A stretch of 64,000 bases of DNA from assembly GCA_030447415.1 (NCBI GenBank), contig JAUJOZ010000002.1:62001-126000 (forward strand), read 5' to 3'. The notes beneath the pieces are model-generated. The model saw only the letters and a program-made list of their open reading frames with translations. It searched no databases and was not told where the DNA came from. Shown piece after piece: positions 24,688-35,039 of the stretch. Source of the DNA: Thermomicrobiales bacterium. GTDB taxonomy: Bacteria; Chloroflexota; Chloroflexia; Thermomicrobiales; UBA6265. Position 1 is the first letter of the stretch. Every line of letters begins with the position of its first letter. The position numbers and the translations under genes were made by a program.

Positions 24688-27459
24688 CTACGAACTCCCA
24701 CCCCGGGCCTGACGCTGCAGCTCGAAGAGCTTGGTGATCGCTTCCAGCGGCGACAGCGCCTCGACGTCGATTGCCTTGAGCGCCTCGACCACCGGGTCCG
24801 GCTGGCCGAAGAGCGTCAGCTGGAAGCTCGGCTCGGTGCTCGGAGCCGGGGCGCGCATGGCAGCGCGGCGGGCGCTGTCCGCGCGCCCCTCCATCCGTCC
24901 TCCTTCCAGGTCGGCCAGGATCTCCTGGGCACGGCGGACGATGCCGCGGGGGATGCCGGCGAGGCGGGCGACGTGGATGCCATACGAACGGTCCGCGCCA
25001 CCGGGCACGACTTGGCGAAGGAAGACGACCCGCTCCCCCTCCTCCAGTACCTCCATCTTGGCGCACCGCACCCGGGGCAGTAACCCTTCCAGCTCGGTCA
25101 GCTCGTGGTAGTGCGTGGCGAACAGCGTCTTGCACCCGAGGCGCGGGGTGTTGTGGAGGTATTCGACGACGGCGCGGGCGATCGCCAGTCCGTCGTAGGT
25201 GCTGGTACCGCGACCGATCTCGTCGAGGACGACGAGGGAGCGCCGGGTGGCGTGGTGAAGGATATTGGCCGTTTCCAGCATCTCGACCATGAAGGTGCTC
25301 TGGCCGGTCGCGATGTCGTCCTGCGCCCCGATCCGGGTGAAGATCCGGTCGACCAAGCCGATCCGGGCCCGCTCTGCCGGCACGAAGGAGCCGATCTGAG
25401 CAAGGAGGACGATCAGCGCGACCTGGCGCAACCACGAGCTCTTGCCGGCCATGTTCGGCCCGGTCAGGATGACGATCTGCGCCGCCGCCCCGCCCTCGAC
25501 GTCGAGCCGGGCATCGTTGGGAACGTACTCGCCCCGGCCGAGCACCACCTCGAGCGTCGGGTGGCGGCCGGCCACAATCTCAATCGCGCCGCCGTCGTCG
25601 AGCTCCGGTCGGACGTAGTCCCGGGCGACGGCCACCTCCGCCAGCGCGGAGACGACGTCGAGGTAGGCGACTGCCCCCGCCGCGGCGAGCAGCTTCGGCG
25701 CCCGGGCGGCGACCTGGCCGAGAACGCGACGGAAGACATCGCTCTCCAAGTCCGCCAGCGTCTCCTGCGCGGTGAGGACGATCGTCTCGTACTCCTTGAG
25801 GCGCGGCGTGAAGTAGCGGGTCGCGTTCGCCAGCGTCTGCTTCGGCAGGTAGTCGGCGGGCAGGACCGGCTCGTCCGCTCGCCCGTTGCCGGCGGCGCGC
25901 TGGTCTCGCTCGGCGGCGGCGAGGGCGGCGGTGGTGACCTCAAGGTAGTAGCCGAAGACCTTGTTGTACCCAACCTTGAGCGACTTGATCCCGGTCCGCT
26001 CCCGCTCTGTCCGCTCCAGCCCGGCGATCCAGTCGCGCGCCTCGCGGGCGCGGGCCTGGTGGCCGTCCAGCTCGGAGGCGAATCCAGGCTTGATTGCCGT
26101 CCCCTTGCCGAGGACAGCCGGCGGGTCCTCCGCGATGGCCGCTGCCAGGAGCGCCCGCACCTCGTCGCACGCGGCGAGGGCCGGGTCGAGCTCCGGCGTA
26201 CCCGGCGTCTCCCCCGCTGCCGCTCGCACGTCCGGCAGCGCGGCCAGGGAAGCGCGGAGCTGCGCCAGGTCGCGCGGACCGGCGAGCCCCGTCACCGCGC
26301 GGTTGACGAGCCGCTCGACGTCGCCGACGGCGCCGAGGGCGCGCCGGGTCGCGGCCCGGCCCAGGGCGTCGCCATGAAAGCGGGCGACCGCATTCTGACG
26401 CTCGTCGAGCGCCGCGAGGTCGAGCAGCGGCTGACCAACCCAGCGGCGCAGCAGGCGGGCGCCCATCGGGGTGCGGGTTTGGTCGAGGACTGCGAGCAGG
26501 CTGTGGCGCTTCTCGCCGCGGGCGCTTTCGGCAAGCTCCAGATTGCGCCGCGTCTGGGCGTCGAGGGTCATGAACGCCTCGACGGCGTAGGTCGTCAGCG
26601 AGCCGATCTGGTCCAACCCCGAAAGCTGGGTGTCGGCGAGGTAGGCGAGGAGCCCACCGGCGGCACGAACGGCCAGCGGTTTGCCGGCGCAGCCGAACCC
26701 GTCCAGCGACTCCACGCCAAAGTGGCGCTTCAGCGCGTCCTCCGCGCGATCGACCCGCCACCGCCAGGCGTCGGTTCGGCTCCGGCTTACGCCCTCGGGC
26801 AGCCAGGAAGCCGTGGGCAGCGCCGCGTCGTCGACGGTGTCACCAGGCAGGACGAGCTCCGCGGGAGCGAGTCGCAACAATTCCCGCCCAGCGGCCAGCA
26901 GCGCCTCCTCCGGCGAGCCGGCGGCGATCTCGACCGTGGCGAACTCGCCAGTCGTGACGTCCGTGTGAGCGACCCCTACCCGCTTGCCCTCCGCGACGAC
27001 GGCGGCGATGTAGTTGTTGGTCCGGGCGTCGAGCAGCGCCGGGTCGTGGACCGTACCCGGGGTGACGACGCGGGTGACGTCCCGTTCGACGAGGCCGCGA
27101 CCTTTCTGGACCTCGCCGACCTGCTCGCAGACCGCGACCTTGTAGCCGGCGCTCACGAGGCGAGTGATGTGCCCTTCGGCCGCGTGGTAAGGGATGCCGG
27201 CCATTGGGACGCGCACGTCCTTGCCCATCTCACGGCCGGTGAGAACGATGTCGAGCACGGACGCGGCGATGCGTGCATCCTCATCGAACGTCTCGTAGAA
27301 ATCCCCGAGGCGGAAGAAGAGGATCGTGTCGGGGAAGCGCCGCTTGATCTGGAGGTACTGCCGACGCAGCGGCACGGCCGCCGCCGGCTCGTGACCCGGT
27401 TCGGCGAGGACGTGGGAACGCGACGCCGTGCCGGTGCTCACGAAGCCCTCCGGTCGCAC
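24688..27459 (-). CDS. mutS: DNA mismatch repair protein MutS
   Basis: Recognises mismatches and starts strand repair. Domain I has the mismatch-reading motif in RLGDFYETFDEDA (Phe-x-Glu). Connector, core and clamp domains follow. The ATPase end has Walker A GPNMAGKSS, then FTRIGAQDDIATGQSTFMVE, LVVLDEIGRGTSTYDG (Walker B) and ATHYHEL. It is 923 residues from the first possible start, slightly longer than the usual 850-890; the first 20-25 residues look non-conserved, so a start near SRSHVLAEPG or later is possible. Walker A ends in Ser rather than the usual Thr, a conservative change. It stands alone; mutL is not in the window. Intact. Confidence 0.96.
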   Translation of the reverse strand: MRPEGFVSTGTASRSHVLAEPGHEPAAAVPLRRQYLQIKRRFPDTILFFRLGDFYETFDEDARIAASVLDIVLTGREMGKDVRVPMAGIPYHAAEGHITRLVSAGYKVAVCEQVGEVQKGRGLVERDVTRVVTPGTVHDPALLDARTNNYIAAVVAEGKRVGVAHTDVTTGEFATVEIAAGSPEEALLAAGRELLRLAPAELVLPGDTVDDAALPTASWLPEGVSRSRTDAWRWRVDRAEDALKRHFGVESLDGFGCAGKPLAVRAAGGLLAYLADTQLSGLDQIGSLTTYAVEAFMTLDAQTRRNLELAESARGEKRHSLLAVLDQTRTPMGARLLRRWVGQPLLDLAALDERQNAVARFHGDALGRAATRRALGAVGDVERLVNRAVTGLAGPRDLAQLRASLAALPDVRAAAGETPGTPELDPALAACDEVRALLAAAIAEDPPAVLGKGTAIKPGFASELDGHQARAREARDWIAGLERTERERTGIKSLKVGYNKVFGYYLEVTTAALAAAERDQRAAGNGRADEPVLPADYLPKQTLANATRYFTPRLKEYETIVLTAQETLADLESDVFRRVLGQVAARAPKLLAAAGAVAYLDVVSALAEVAVARDYVRPELDDGGAIEIVAGRHPTLEVVLGRGEYVPNDARLDVEGGAAAQIVILTGPNMAGKSSWLRQVALIVLLAQIGSFVPAERARIGLVDRIFTRIGAQDDIATGQSTFMVEMLETANILHHATRRSLVVLDEIGRGTSTYDGLAIARAVVEYLHNTPRLGCKTLFATHYHELTELEGLLPRVRCAKMEVLEEGERVVFLRQVVPGGADRSYGIHVARLAGIPRGIVRRAQEILADLEGGRMEGRADSARRAAMRAPAPSTEPSFQLTLFGQPDPVVEALKAIDVEALSPLEAITKLFELQRQARGGSS

Positions 27460-27642
27460 GCGGGATCGTCGAACGCATCGCTCGAGGTAGACTAAGCCTA
27501 CGGCAGGTCGGGCGAGGGAGCAAGACCGGGCGCCAACCAGTGGACGACCCGGCGGTCGGCGCGTCCGCTAAACCTGGCCGGGGAGGGCGCGTGAGGCGGA
27601 CGGTCTTTCCGCTCGGCGAGTCGCAAAAGCAGGGAGCGATCA

Positions 27643-27921
27643 ATGGCGAAGTTCGTGGCGGTGATCACCTTCGGCGACCAAGACACACGCATGGAGGTTC
27701 GCCCCCGCCACCGCGCCTACCTCGAGCAACTCCTCGCCGACGGCAAGCTCCACGCCTCCGGCCCCTGGGCCGACGACAGCGGGGCCCTCATCATTTACGA
27801 GGCCGCCGACGAGGCGGAGGCTCGGGCCCTCCTCGCCGCCGACCCCTACAGCCAGACCGACGGCATCCTCGCCAACGTCGAGTTCAACGAGTGGAATCGG
27901 ACCTACGTCGCGCCAGGCTGA
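27643..27921 (+). CDS. YciI-like protein (YCII domain)
   Basis: A 92-residue single-domain protein of the YCII/ferredoxin-like alpha-beta fold: KFVAVITFGDQ, a helix RPRHRAYLEQLLADG, KLHASGPWADDSGALIIYEA with the conserved Gly-Pro, and ADPYSQTDGI near the end. The conserved His and Asp of this family, proposed as catalytic, are present (RHRAYL and DPYS). Members are small enzymes of uncertain reaction; some are dehydrochlorinase-like. GGAG (27632-27635) precedes ATG 27643 at normal spacing. It follows mutS divergently and precedes a serine hydrolase. Confidence 0.88.
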   Translation: MAKFVAVITFGDQDTRMEVRPRHRAYLEQLLADGKLHASGPWADDSGALIIYEAADEAEARALLAADPYSQTDGILANVEFNEWNRTYVAPG

Positions 27922-28043
27922 GGGGCATGCGTGGGGGGTCGACGGCTGTTGGCGGCTGATCTGTGGCGCCCCGCTCGTGCCGCGGCGGTGCCGAGAGCAC
28001 GGGATAGCGCCTCGAAAGGGCAGCGGACGAGGGGCGCTCAGTG

Positions 28044-29681
28044 ATGGACCTTACCCACGCCTTTGCCCGCTTAGACCAAGTCATCCCGGAGCAGATGCGG
28101 GCCGACAACACGCCCGGCATGGCCGTGGCACTCACCGACCGCGAGCGGCTGCTGCGGGTGACGACCTACGGCTTCGCCGACGCGGCGGCGCGTACGGCCG
28201 TCACTTCCGACACGCTCTTCGAGATCGGCTCGATCGGCAAGTCGTTCACCGCCATCGCCCTCCTCCAGCTCCACGAGGCCGGCCGGCTCGATCTCCACGC
28301 CCCGGTGACGGACTATCTGCCGTGGTTCGCGGTCCGCTCGGACCACGCACCAATAACCGTCCATCATCTGTTGAGCCACACCGCCGGCATCATCGGCGGC
28401 ACGGACTTCGCGCCCGATGCCCGGGCCGAGGTCTGGGCGCTGCGCGAGACGGCGACCGGCGGCCCGCCCGGCGAGCGCTTCCACTACTCGAACGTCGGCT
28501 ACAAGGCGCTCGGCCTCCTCCTCTCGCGCGTCGCGGACGAGCCATACGGGGAGACTATCCGCAGCCGCATCCTCGATCCGCTCGGCATGACGGCCACCGA
28601 GCCGGCCATCACCCACGAGACGCGCCGCCGCCTCGCTGCGGGTTACGCCCCGTTCTACGACGACCGTCCGCCCCGACCGGGCCACCCGCTAGTCCCCGCC
28701 ACCTGGCTCGAAACCGACACCGGCGACGGCTCCATCGCCGCGACGCCCGCGGACATGAGCGCCTACGTGCGGATGCTCCTCAACCGGGGACAGGGACCGA
28801 ATGGTCGGCTCCTCTCCGCTGCGGGCTTCGCCCTGCTGACCCAGCGCGTGATCACCGCTTGGGGCGATGCCTTCTACGGGTACGGCGTGGTCACCCAGGA
28901 GGTCAACGGCCACACCTACCTGGGCCACCCCGGCGGCATGGTCGGCTACTTCGCCGCCATCCAAGCCGACCTCGACGCTGGGCTTGGTGCCGTCGTTCTG
29001 GTCAACGGTCCCGGCAGGCCGGCTGCTACCGCGCGCGTCGCGGTTGATCTCCTCCGAGCCGCGCAGGAGGGCCGCGAACTGCCGCCCGTGCCCGCAAGAC
29101 CGGACCCGACGCGGATCGAGAACGCCAACGACTACGTGGGGACGTTCGTCGACCGGTCGCGGGCCGACGGCAAGGTCGTGACGCTCACGGGTGACGGAGA
29201 ACACCTGCTGCTCCACGACGACGGTAAGCGGGTGGCGCTGGAGCGGTACGGCGACGACACGTTCCTGGCTGATCACCCTGCCTATGACCGATTTCCCCTC
29301 CGCTTCGGGCGCGACGGCGACCGCGTCGTCGAGGTGACCCACGGGCCCGACTGGTACATCGCCGACGGCTATGCTGGTCCCACGACCTTCGACCACCCGC
29401 CGGCATGGATCGCCTACCCCGGCCACTACCGCTCCCACAACCCCTGGGCAACCAATTTCCGCGTCGTCCTGTGCAAGGGCCGGCTCTGGCTCGTCTTTCC
29501 CGTCGGGCCCGACGGTTTCGACGACGAGCAAGAACTAATGCCCCTCGCCGCCGACGGGTGCTTCCGCGTCGGCGACGACCCTGCCTCCCCGGAACGCCTC
29601 CGATTCGATACCGTCCTCGACGGCCAGGCCCTTCGCGCCAACCTCTCCGGCTGCGACTACTACCGCTTCTTCACGCCGTGA
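28044..29681 (+). CDS. Serine hydrolase, class C beta-lactamase/PBP4* type, with extra C-terminal domain
   Basis: A 545-residue protein. Residues 1-350 form the beta-lactamase fold with all three motifs: SIGKSF (nucleophile Ser, SxxK) near residue 65, HYSNVGY (YxN) near 150, and GHPGGMVGYF (HxG in place of KTG) near 295. About 190 residues follow as a beta-rich, lipocalin-like C-terminal extension (NDYVGTFVD, GHYRSHNPWATNFRVVL). No signal peptide, so probably cytoplasmic. Likely an esterase or D-amino peptidase; the family does not allow a substrate call. GTG 28041 directly precedes ATG 28044. This is the third hydrolase of this superfamily in the window. Confidence 0.9.
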   Translation: MDLTHAFARLDQVIPEQMRADNTPGMAVALTDRERLLRVTTYGFADAAARTAVTSDTLFEIGSIGKSFTAIALLQLHEAGRLDLHAPVTDYLPWFAVRSDHAPITVHHLLSHTAGIIGGTDFAPDARAEVWALRETATGGPPGERFHYSNVGYKALGLLLSRVADEPYGETIRSRILDPLGMTATEPAITHETRRRLAAGYAPFYDDRPPRPGHPLVPATWLETDTGDGSIAATPADMSAYVRMLLNRGQGPNGRLLSAAGFALLTQRVITAWGDAFYGYGVVTQEVNGHTYLGHPGGMVGYFAAIQADLDAGLGAVVLVNGPGRPAATARVAVDLLRAAQEGRELPPVPARPDPTRIENANDYVGTFVDRSRADGKVVTLTGDGEHLLLHDDGKRVALERYGDDTFLADHPAYDRFPLRFGRDGDRVVEVTHGPDWYIADGYAGPTTFDHPPAWIAYPGHYRSHNPWATNFRVVLCKGRLWLVFPVGPDGFDDEQELMPLAADGCFRVGDDPASPERLRFDTVLDGQALRANLSGCDYYRFFTP

Positions 29682-29914
29682 TACGTCGCCAGCCCGCGTG
29701 GCGCTCACCGGACCGGGATGACAACCCGGCTCCCGTTACAGCCGGACAGCCCAGGTGGGCCTTCCACCTCTCCGTGCTTAAGACCGCGGACGCCTGGCGG
29801 GTGTCGGCAACAGTAGCGGCATCCCGTCGGGTTGCCGCTACCTACGAAACCGGACGAGGTCCGAGCGCGCGGCCCGACCCTCCAGCCGGTTCGTTAGTCA
29901 TCCGGAGACACCAA

Positions 29915-29942
29915 GAGGGGGCGGCCCCATCGCCGCCCCCTC
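29915..29942. terminator. Bidirectional terminator between the serine hydrolase and sigA
   Basis: A perfect 11-base stem (GAGGGGGCGGC with GCCGCCCCCTC) with a 6-base loop, placed between two convergent genes and 34 bases from the end of sigA. Confidence 0.7.
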
Positions 29943-29976
29943 GCCGTATCATCTTGCCGACTAGCCGACTTTCCGC

Positions 29977-30987
29977 CTACAGCTCCTGGTGGTAGGCCAG
30001 CAGCCGGTCGCCGTCAAGGCGGCGCAGCTTCTGCAACGCCTCGTTCTCGATCTGGCGCACCCGCTCGCGGCTGATCTGCAACTGCTCGCCGACCTCGGCC
30101 AGCGTGTGCTGGTGGCCGTTGCCCAGCCCGAAGCGCAACTGCAAGACCAGCTTCTCACGCGCCGTCAGCGTGTTGAGCGCGGCGTTGACGTCGCGCTTGA
30201 GCATCGACTCGCTCGCCGCCTCGTACGGCGTCTCCGAGACCTCATCGGCGATCAGGTCGCCCAGGCTCGTCTCGTCCTCGCTGCCGATCGGAGTCTCCAG
30301 CGAGATCGTCCGCTGCGCCGCCTGCACGATCTGATGAATCTTCTCCGGCTGGACGCTCATCGCCTCCGCCACCTCTTCCGGCGTCGGCTGGCGGCCCAGG
30401 TCCTGGGCCAGCAGGTTGAGCGTCTTGCGGTAGCGCGAGATCGAGTCGCCCATGTGGACCGGGAGGCGGATCGTCCGGCTCTGGTCCGCGATCGCGCGGG
30501 TGATCGCCTGCCGAATCCACCAGGTGGCGTACGTGCTGAAGCGGAAGCCCTTGCGCCAGTCGTACTTCTGGACGGCCCGCATCAACCCGATATTGCCTTC
30601 CTGGATCAGGTCGAGCAACGTCAGGCCGCGATTGACGTAGCGCTTGGCGATCGAGACGACCAGCCGCAGGTTGGCGCGCACGAAGAGCTGCGTCGCCGAC
30701 AGGTCGTGGTCCTCGACCCGCTTGGCCAGGTCGATCTCTTGGGCGTGCGTCAGCAGCGGCGTCTCCGCGATCTCGCGAAGGTAGAGCCGCACCGGGTCAT
30801 TGATGAAGTTGGGGTCGAGTCGCTGCAGCACGTCGAGGTCGCGCTCGAGGTCGATCTCCGGCTCGACCGTGTCCGCGAGCTGAGTGGTGATCTCCTCGGG
30901 GACCTCGACCTTTTCGTCGCCGCCCAGGTTGCCGGCGACCAGCTCGTCGATGCGCTCGACGTCGTAGGTCTGGATCGGGTCGCTCAT
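29977..30987 (-). CDS. sigA: RNA polymerase sigma-70 factor, RpoD/SigA type
   Basis: A 336-residue sigma factor. After a short acidic N-terminus it has region 1.2 ([20 protein letters not shown]), region 2 for -10 recognition and melting ([40 protein letters not shown]), region 3 ([18 protein letters not shown]) and region 4 with the -35-binding helix-turn-helix ([20 protein letters not shown]). Region 1.1 is nearly absent, as in many Chloroflexota primary sigmas. The match to primary rather than alternative sigma factors is strong. It is transcribed alone, from an extended -10 promoter at 31228. Confidence 0.93.
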   Translation of the reverse strand: MSDPIQTYDVERIDELVAGNLGGDEKVEVPEEITTQLADTVEPEIDLERDLDVLQRLDPNFINDPVRLYLREIAETPLLTHAQEIDLAKRVEDHDLSATQLFVRANLRLVVSIAKRYVNRGLTLLDLIQEGNIGLMRAVQKYDWRKGFRFSTYATWWIRQAITRAIADQSRTIRLPVHMGDSISRYRKTLNLLAQDLGRQPTPEEVAEAMSVQPEKIHQIVQAAQRTISLETPIGSEDETSLGDLIADEVSETPYEAASESMLKRDVNAALNTLTAREKLVLQLRFGLGNGHQHTLAEVGEQLQISRERVRQIENEALQKLRRLDGDRLLAYHQEL

Positions 30988-31227
30988 CGGGATGAAACTC
31001 CTATCGTCGTTGGGCGAAACTGGCGCCGACGCCGTCCCTCGAAGTAGAATCGGCTCCGCACCGAGATTCTCGGAGCCGGCTCAGCCACGGGGCTGGACCC
31101 CCGGCGATTCTGAAACGCTCCCCGCGCAAGATGGGTTCCACCCATGGCGGTTGTGGGCACGCTCGTGGTACCCGCCGCGACAAACGCGGGGCGGGGCTTC
31201 CTTTCGGATGTCTCCCGTCGCGTGTGA

Positions 31228-31236
31228 ATTATATCA
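31228..31236 (-). promoter_or_regulatory. Extended -10 promoter element of sigA
   Basis: The minus strand reads TGATATAAT here: a perfect TATAAT with the TGn extension, inside one of the few AT-rich stretches of the window. No good -35 box is present, which the TGn extension can make up for. It is about 240 bases from the sigA ATG. Confidence 0.65.
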
Positions 31237-31567
31237 CATTCCGGGCGATTCCGCCTGTTTCTTATCCTACCCATCGCCGGATGCGTCGCGCCAGCACGGT
31301 GCGGCCATGCACGAAAATCGTAGTGTGTGCTACGAAACCCAGGTGCGCGCGATCCGCCGCAGGCGACCGAAGAGCAGTCACACCGCCGCGGACGGTTGAG
31401 CGTCATAGCGGAGGTGGCCATTCCAAGCGTCGCGGATGGCGACGTTGATCTATTTCCCCGAGCGTTGCAGCGCGATGCTTCACAGCCGGGCTGCACGGCC
31501 GAAAACGCGGAATCGCCGCCCCGTCGCGCGCGCCTCACCCGCCAAACCAGGGGCGATTGTCCTGCTC

Positions 31568-31597
31568 TTGACGCTCCATTGGGGAGGTCGTTAGCAT
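31568..31597 (+). promoter_or_regulatory. Candidate promoter of the fdh operon
   Basis: TTGACG (31568-31573) and TAGCAT (31592-31597) are separated by 18 bases, 94 bases ahead of the fdhA ATG. They match consensus at five and four of six positions. Confidence 0.45.
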
Positions 31598-31691
31598 GAG
31601 CCCCCAACGGCCCGCACCACCGGGCTCGTGGCCCCATCGGACGTCGATGCGCGACAAACGAAGAGCACAGCGGGGTGCGGGGAGGTAGGTC

Positions 31692-34600
31692 ATGAGCGAC
31701 GTGCTCATTTCACGGCGCGCCTTGCTCCGGCGCGGTACCGGCACCGCGGCAGGCACCGCCCTCGGTGGGCTCGCCGCCCTCGGCTCGGACTTGCGCCCGG
31801 CCCGTGCGCAGGCGCAGGACCTGCGGATCCGCGAGGCCCAGGCCTTCCCCAGTGTCTGCCCCTACTGCGCCGTCGGCTGCGACACCATTGTCCATGCCAT
31901 CGACGGGAAGATCGTCAACATCGAGGGGGACGTCCGCTCCCCGATCAACGGCGGCAACCTCTGCCCCAAGGGCGCGGCGATCTACCAGCTCCACGTCAAC
32001 CCCAACCGCTCCCTCGAAGTGCTCCACCGCGCGCCCGGCGCCACCGCCTGGACGGTCATGCCGCTCGAGGAGGCGATGGACCGCGTCGCGCAGCTCGTCA
32101 AGGAGACCCGCGACGAGACCTTCAAGGGGACCGCCGCCGACGGCAAGATCCTCAACCACACGTTGGGCATCTTCTCCCTCGGCGGCGCGACGATGGACAA
32201 CGAGTGGAACCACCTCCACCAGAAGCTGATGCGCGGCCTAGGGGTAGTCGCCATCGAAAACCAGGCCCGCATATGACACTCCTCGAGCGTCCCCGGTCTG
32301 GGGGTGCGACTCGGGCGCGGTGCCGCGACCACCTATCCCGGTAACCTGGTCCACTCGGACTGCATCGTCATCGAAGGCTCCAACATGGCCGAGTGTCACC
32401 CCGTGGCCTTCCGCTGGGTGATGCAGGCCAAGCTTCAGGGCGCCAAGATCATCCACGCCGACCCGCGCTTCACCCGGACGACGGCGCTGGCCGACATCCA
32501 CGCGCCCGTCCGCGCCGGGTCGGACATCGCCTTCCTCGGCGGCATCATCAACTACGTCATCAACAGCGAGCGCTGGAACACCGACCCGTTCTTTAAAGAA
32601 GGTACGTGGTCAACTACACCAACGCCGCCACCATCATCAACGCCGACTTCAAGGACACCGAGGACCTCGGCGGGGTCTTCTCCGGTCTCGGCCCCTACAA
32701 GGAGAACGAGTGGGGCCTCAACGGCTTCACCGCCCAGTACGCCAACACGACCTGGCAGTACGCGAACGCTCCCGTCGGCGACCAGGGCCGCTCGGCGAAC
32801 ACCGCCCAGTCGGGTGAGCAGGGCGTGCAGTCCGGCCAGCCCGGCGCCACGGACACCCAGACGCCGGCGGGCACGCCCACCGCACCGGCCCAGACCCCGC
32901 AGGGGACCTCCTCCGCGACGCCCGCCGGGTTGTTCGACGCATTGGTGAAGGCGTTGCCGAAGCCGTCGCCGAACACCGATCCGACCCTGCAGGATCCGAA
33001 GTGTGTCTTCCAGCTCGTGAAGAAGCACTTCGCCCGCTACGCCGGAGAAGGTGGAGGAGGTCACCGGCTGCCCGCGCGACCGCTTCATCCAGGTGGCGGA
33101 GGCGTTGCTGGCGAACTCCGGTGCGGACAGAACCTCGGCCTTCTGCTACGCCGTCGGCTGGACGCAGCACACCTACGGGGTTCAGATGATCGGCTGCTGC
33201 GCCATGCTGCAGCTGCTCCTCGGCAACATGGGCCGACCCGGCGGTGGGGTCCTGGCTTTGCGTGGCCACGCGACGATCCAGGGCTCGACCGACGTGCCGA
33301 CCCTCTACCACTCCATTCACGGCTACATGCCGGCGCCCTCTGCGCTGCGCAAGCACAACACGCTCGAGGAGTACCTCAAGACCGAGACGCTGCCAAAGAG
33401 CTACTGGGCCAATATGCCCAAGTTCATGGTCAGCTACCTCAAATCGATGTGGGGCGATGCGGCCACGCCGGACAACCAGTTCGGCTACGACTGGCACCCC
33501 CGCATTACCGGCGACCACTCGCACATGCCGATGATGCAGGCGATGATGGACGGCCGCGTGCAGGGCATGTTCGCCATGGGCCAGAACCCTGCCGTCGGCG
33601 GCCAGAACGCCATTTTCCAGCGGAAGGCCCTGGCCAAGCTCAAGTGGCTCGTCGTCAAGGACAACTTCGAGACGGAGACCGCCGCCTTCTGGTACAACGC
33701 GCCGGAGGTCAAGAACGGCGAGGTCAAGGTCGAGGACATTCAGACCGAGATCTTTTTCTTCCCCTCCGCCCAGGTCGCGGAGATGGACGGCTCCTACACC
33801 AACACCCAGCGCCTGATCAAATGGCACCACAAGGCGGTCGACCCGCCGGTCGATTGTCGCTCCGACCCGTGGTTCACCTATCACCTCGGCAAGCGGCTCA
33901 AGCAGCTCTATGCCGGCAGCACCGAGCCGCGCGACCAGGGCTTCCTCAACCTCACCTGGGACTTCGAGCCAGAACCGGAGGAAGTCGCCCACTCGCGGAT
34001 CAAGGACGAGCCGAGCGTCCGCAAGGTGATGAAGGAGATCAACGGCTACGAGACGACCACCGGCACCCACCTGCCCGGTTTCTCGGCGCTCAAGGACGAC
34101 GGCTCCACCACCTGCGCGTCGTGGATCTACTCCGGCATCTTCCCGGCCCCCGACAAGAACCTGGCCGAGAGCCGGGAGCCGGACCAGCCGGGCGGACCCG
34201 GCACCAACCTCAAGTGGGGCTACTCCTGGCCGGCCAACCGCCGCGTCCTCTATAACCGCGCCTCGGCCCGGCCCGACGGCCAGCCCTGGAGCGAACGCAA
34301 GAAGTGGATCTGGTGGGATCCGACCAAGGGCGATCCCACCAAGAACGAGACGGGGAAGTGGGTCGGCCATGACGTCCCTGACTTCCCCGGCGCCAAGGCC
34401 CCGGATGCCAAGCCGAAGCCGGATGGCGTCGGTCTCGATGCGCATTCCGGAGCCGATCCATTCATCATGAAGGCCGATGGTAAAGGCTGGCTCTTCACCC
34501 CGACCGGCTTGGTCGACGGCCCGCTGCCGACCCACTACGAGCCGGTCGAGTCGCCGGTGGTGAACCCGCTCTACGCACAGCAGAACAGCCCCGTGATCAA

Positions 34601-35039
34601 ACGCTGGGACCGTCCGGATAACGTGGTCGCCGCAACCGGCGATCCGGCGTTCCCCTATGTGCTCAGCACCTATCGCCTGACCGAGCACCACCTCTCGGGG
34701 GTGATGAGTCGCTGGCTGCCCTGGCTGGCGGAGCTCCAACCGGAGCTCTTCGCCGAAATCAGTCCCGAGCTGGCTGCGGAACGGGGGATCGAGAATACCG
34801 AGCTGGTCCGCATCATCACGCCGCGCGGCCAGATCACCGCCAAGGCGCTGGTCACGCGGCGTCAGCAGCCGTTGCAGGTGGCGGGGAAGACCATCCACCA
34901 CGTGGGCCTACCCTGGCACTGGGGCTATCAGGGCGTCGTCACCGGCGCGGTGGTCAATGACCTCTCCTCGCTCATCGGCGATCCCAACGTCTCGATGCAC
35001 GAGGGCAAGTCGTTCGTCTGCAACGTGGAGAAGGCGTGA
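31692..35039 (+). CDS. fdhA: Formate dehydrogenase catalytic subunit, selenocysteine type (in-frame UGA; two frameshifts)
   Basis: Molybdo/tungsto-bis-pterin enzyme that oxidises formate to CO2 outside the membrane. ATG 31692 follows GGGAGGT. The Tat signal has SRRALLRR. The [4Fe-4S] motif is CPYCAVGC with a fourth Cys in NLCPKG. At 32274-32276 the frame has TGA in ENQARI-TGA-HSSS, exactly where FdnG/FdoG have selenocysteine, and conservation continues in the same frame (LGRGAATTY, IVIEGSNMAECHP). Frames then shift near 32601 (after PFFKE) and near 33045 (before VEEVTGCPRDRF); the net change is small and protein conservation is continuous, so these look like sequencing indels. Residues about 360-435 are an unusual Gln/Thr/Pro-rich insertion. 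TGA overlaps the fdhB ATG (TGATG). Confidence 0.9.
32274..32313 (+). promoter_or_regulatory. bSECIS element directing selenocysteine insertion
   Basis: Starts with the UGA codon. After 18 bases comes the loop GGTCT (32295-32299), closed by CCCC/GGGG, with a lower stem CGAGCG (32284-32289) pairing with CG (32307-32308) and CTCG (32310-32313). E. coli fdhF has the same GGUCU apical loop and also 18 bases between UGA and the loop. SelB binds this loop; selB, selA and selC are not in the window. Confidence 0.8.

Larger units (their letters stand above)
30988..31691. other. Divergent control region of sigA and the formate dehydrogenase operon
   Basis: About 700 bases without a recognisable gene. 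It contains an AT-rich island at 31225-31245 with the sigA extended -10 element, and a candidate fdh promoter at 31568-31597. No other structure is apparent. Confidence 0.55.

Noticed and set aside
25105..27495. 796-residue open frame on the plus strand opposite mutS
   Set aside because: Antisense shadow produced by high GC codon bias; no motif, and mutS on the minus strand explains the conservation.
32727..34901. 724-residue open frame opposite fdhA
   Set aside because: Antisense shadow of a highly conserved gene; no ribosome site and no recognisable family.
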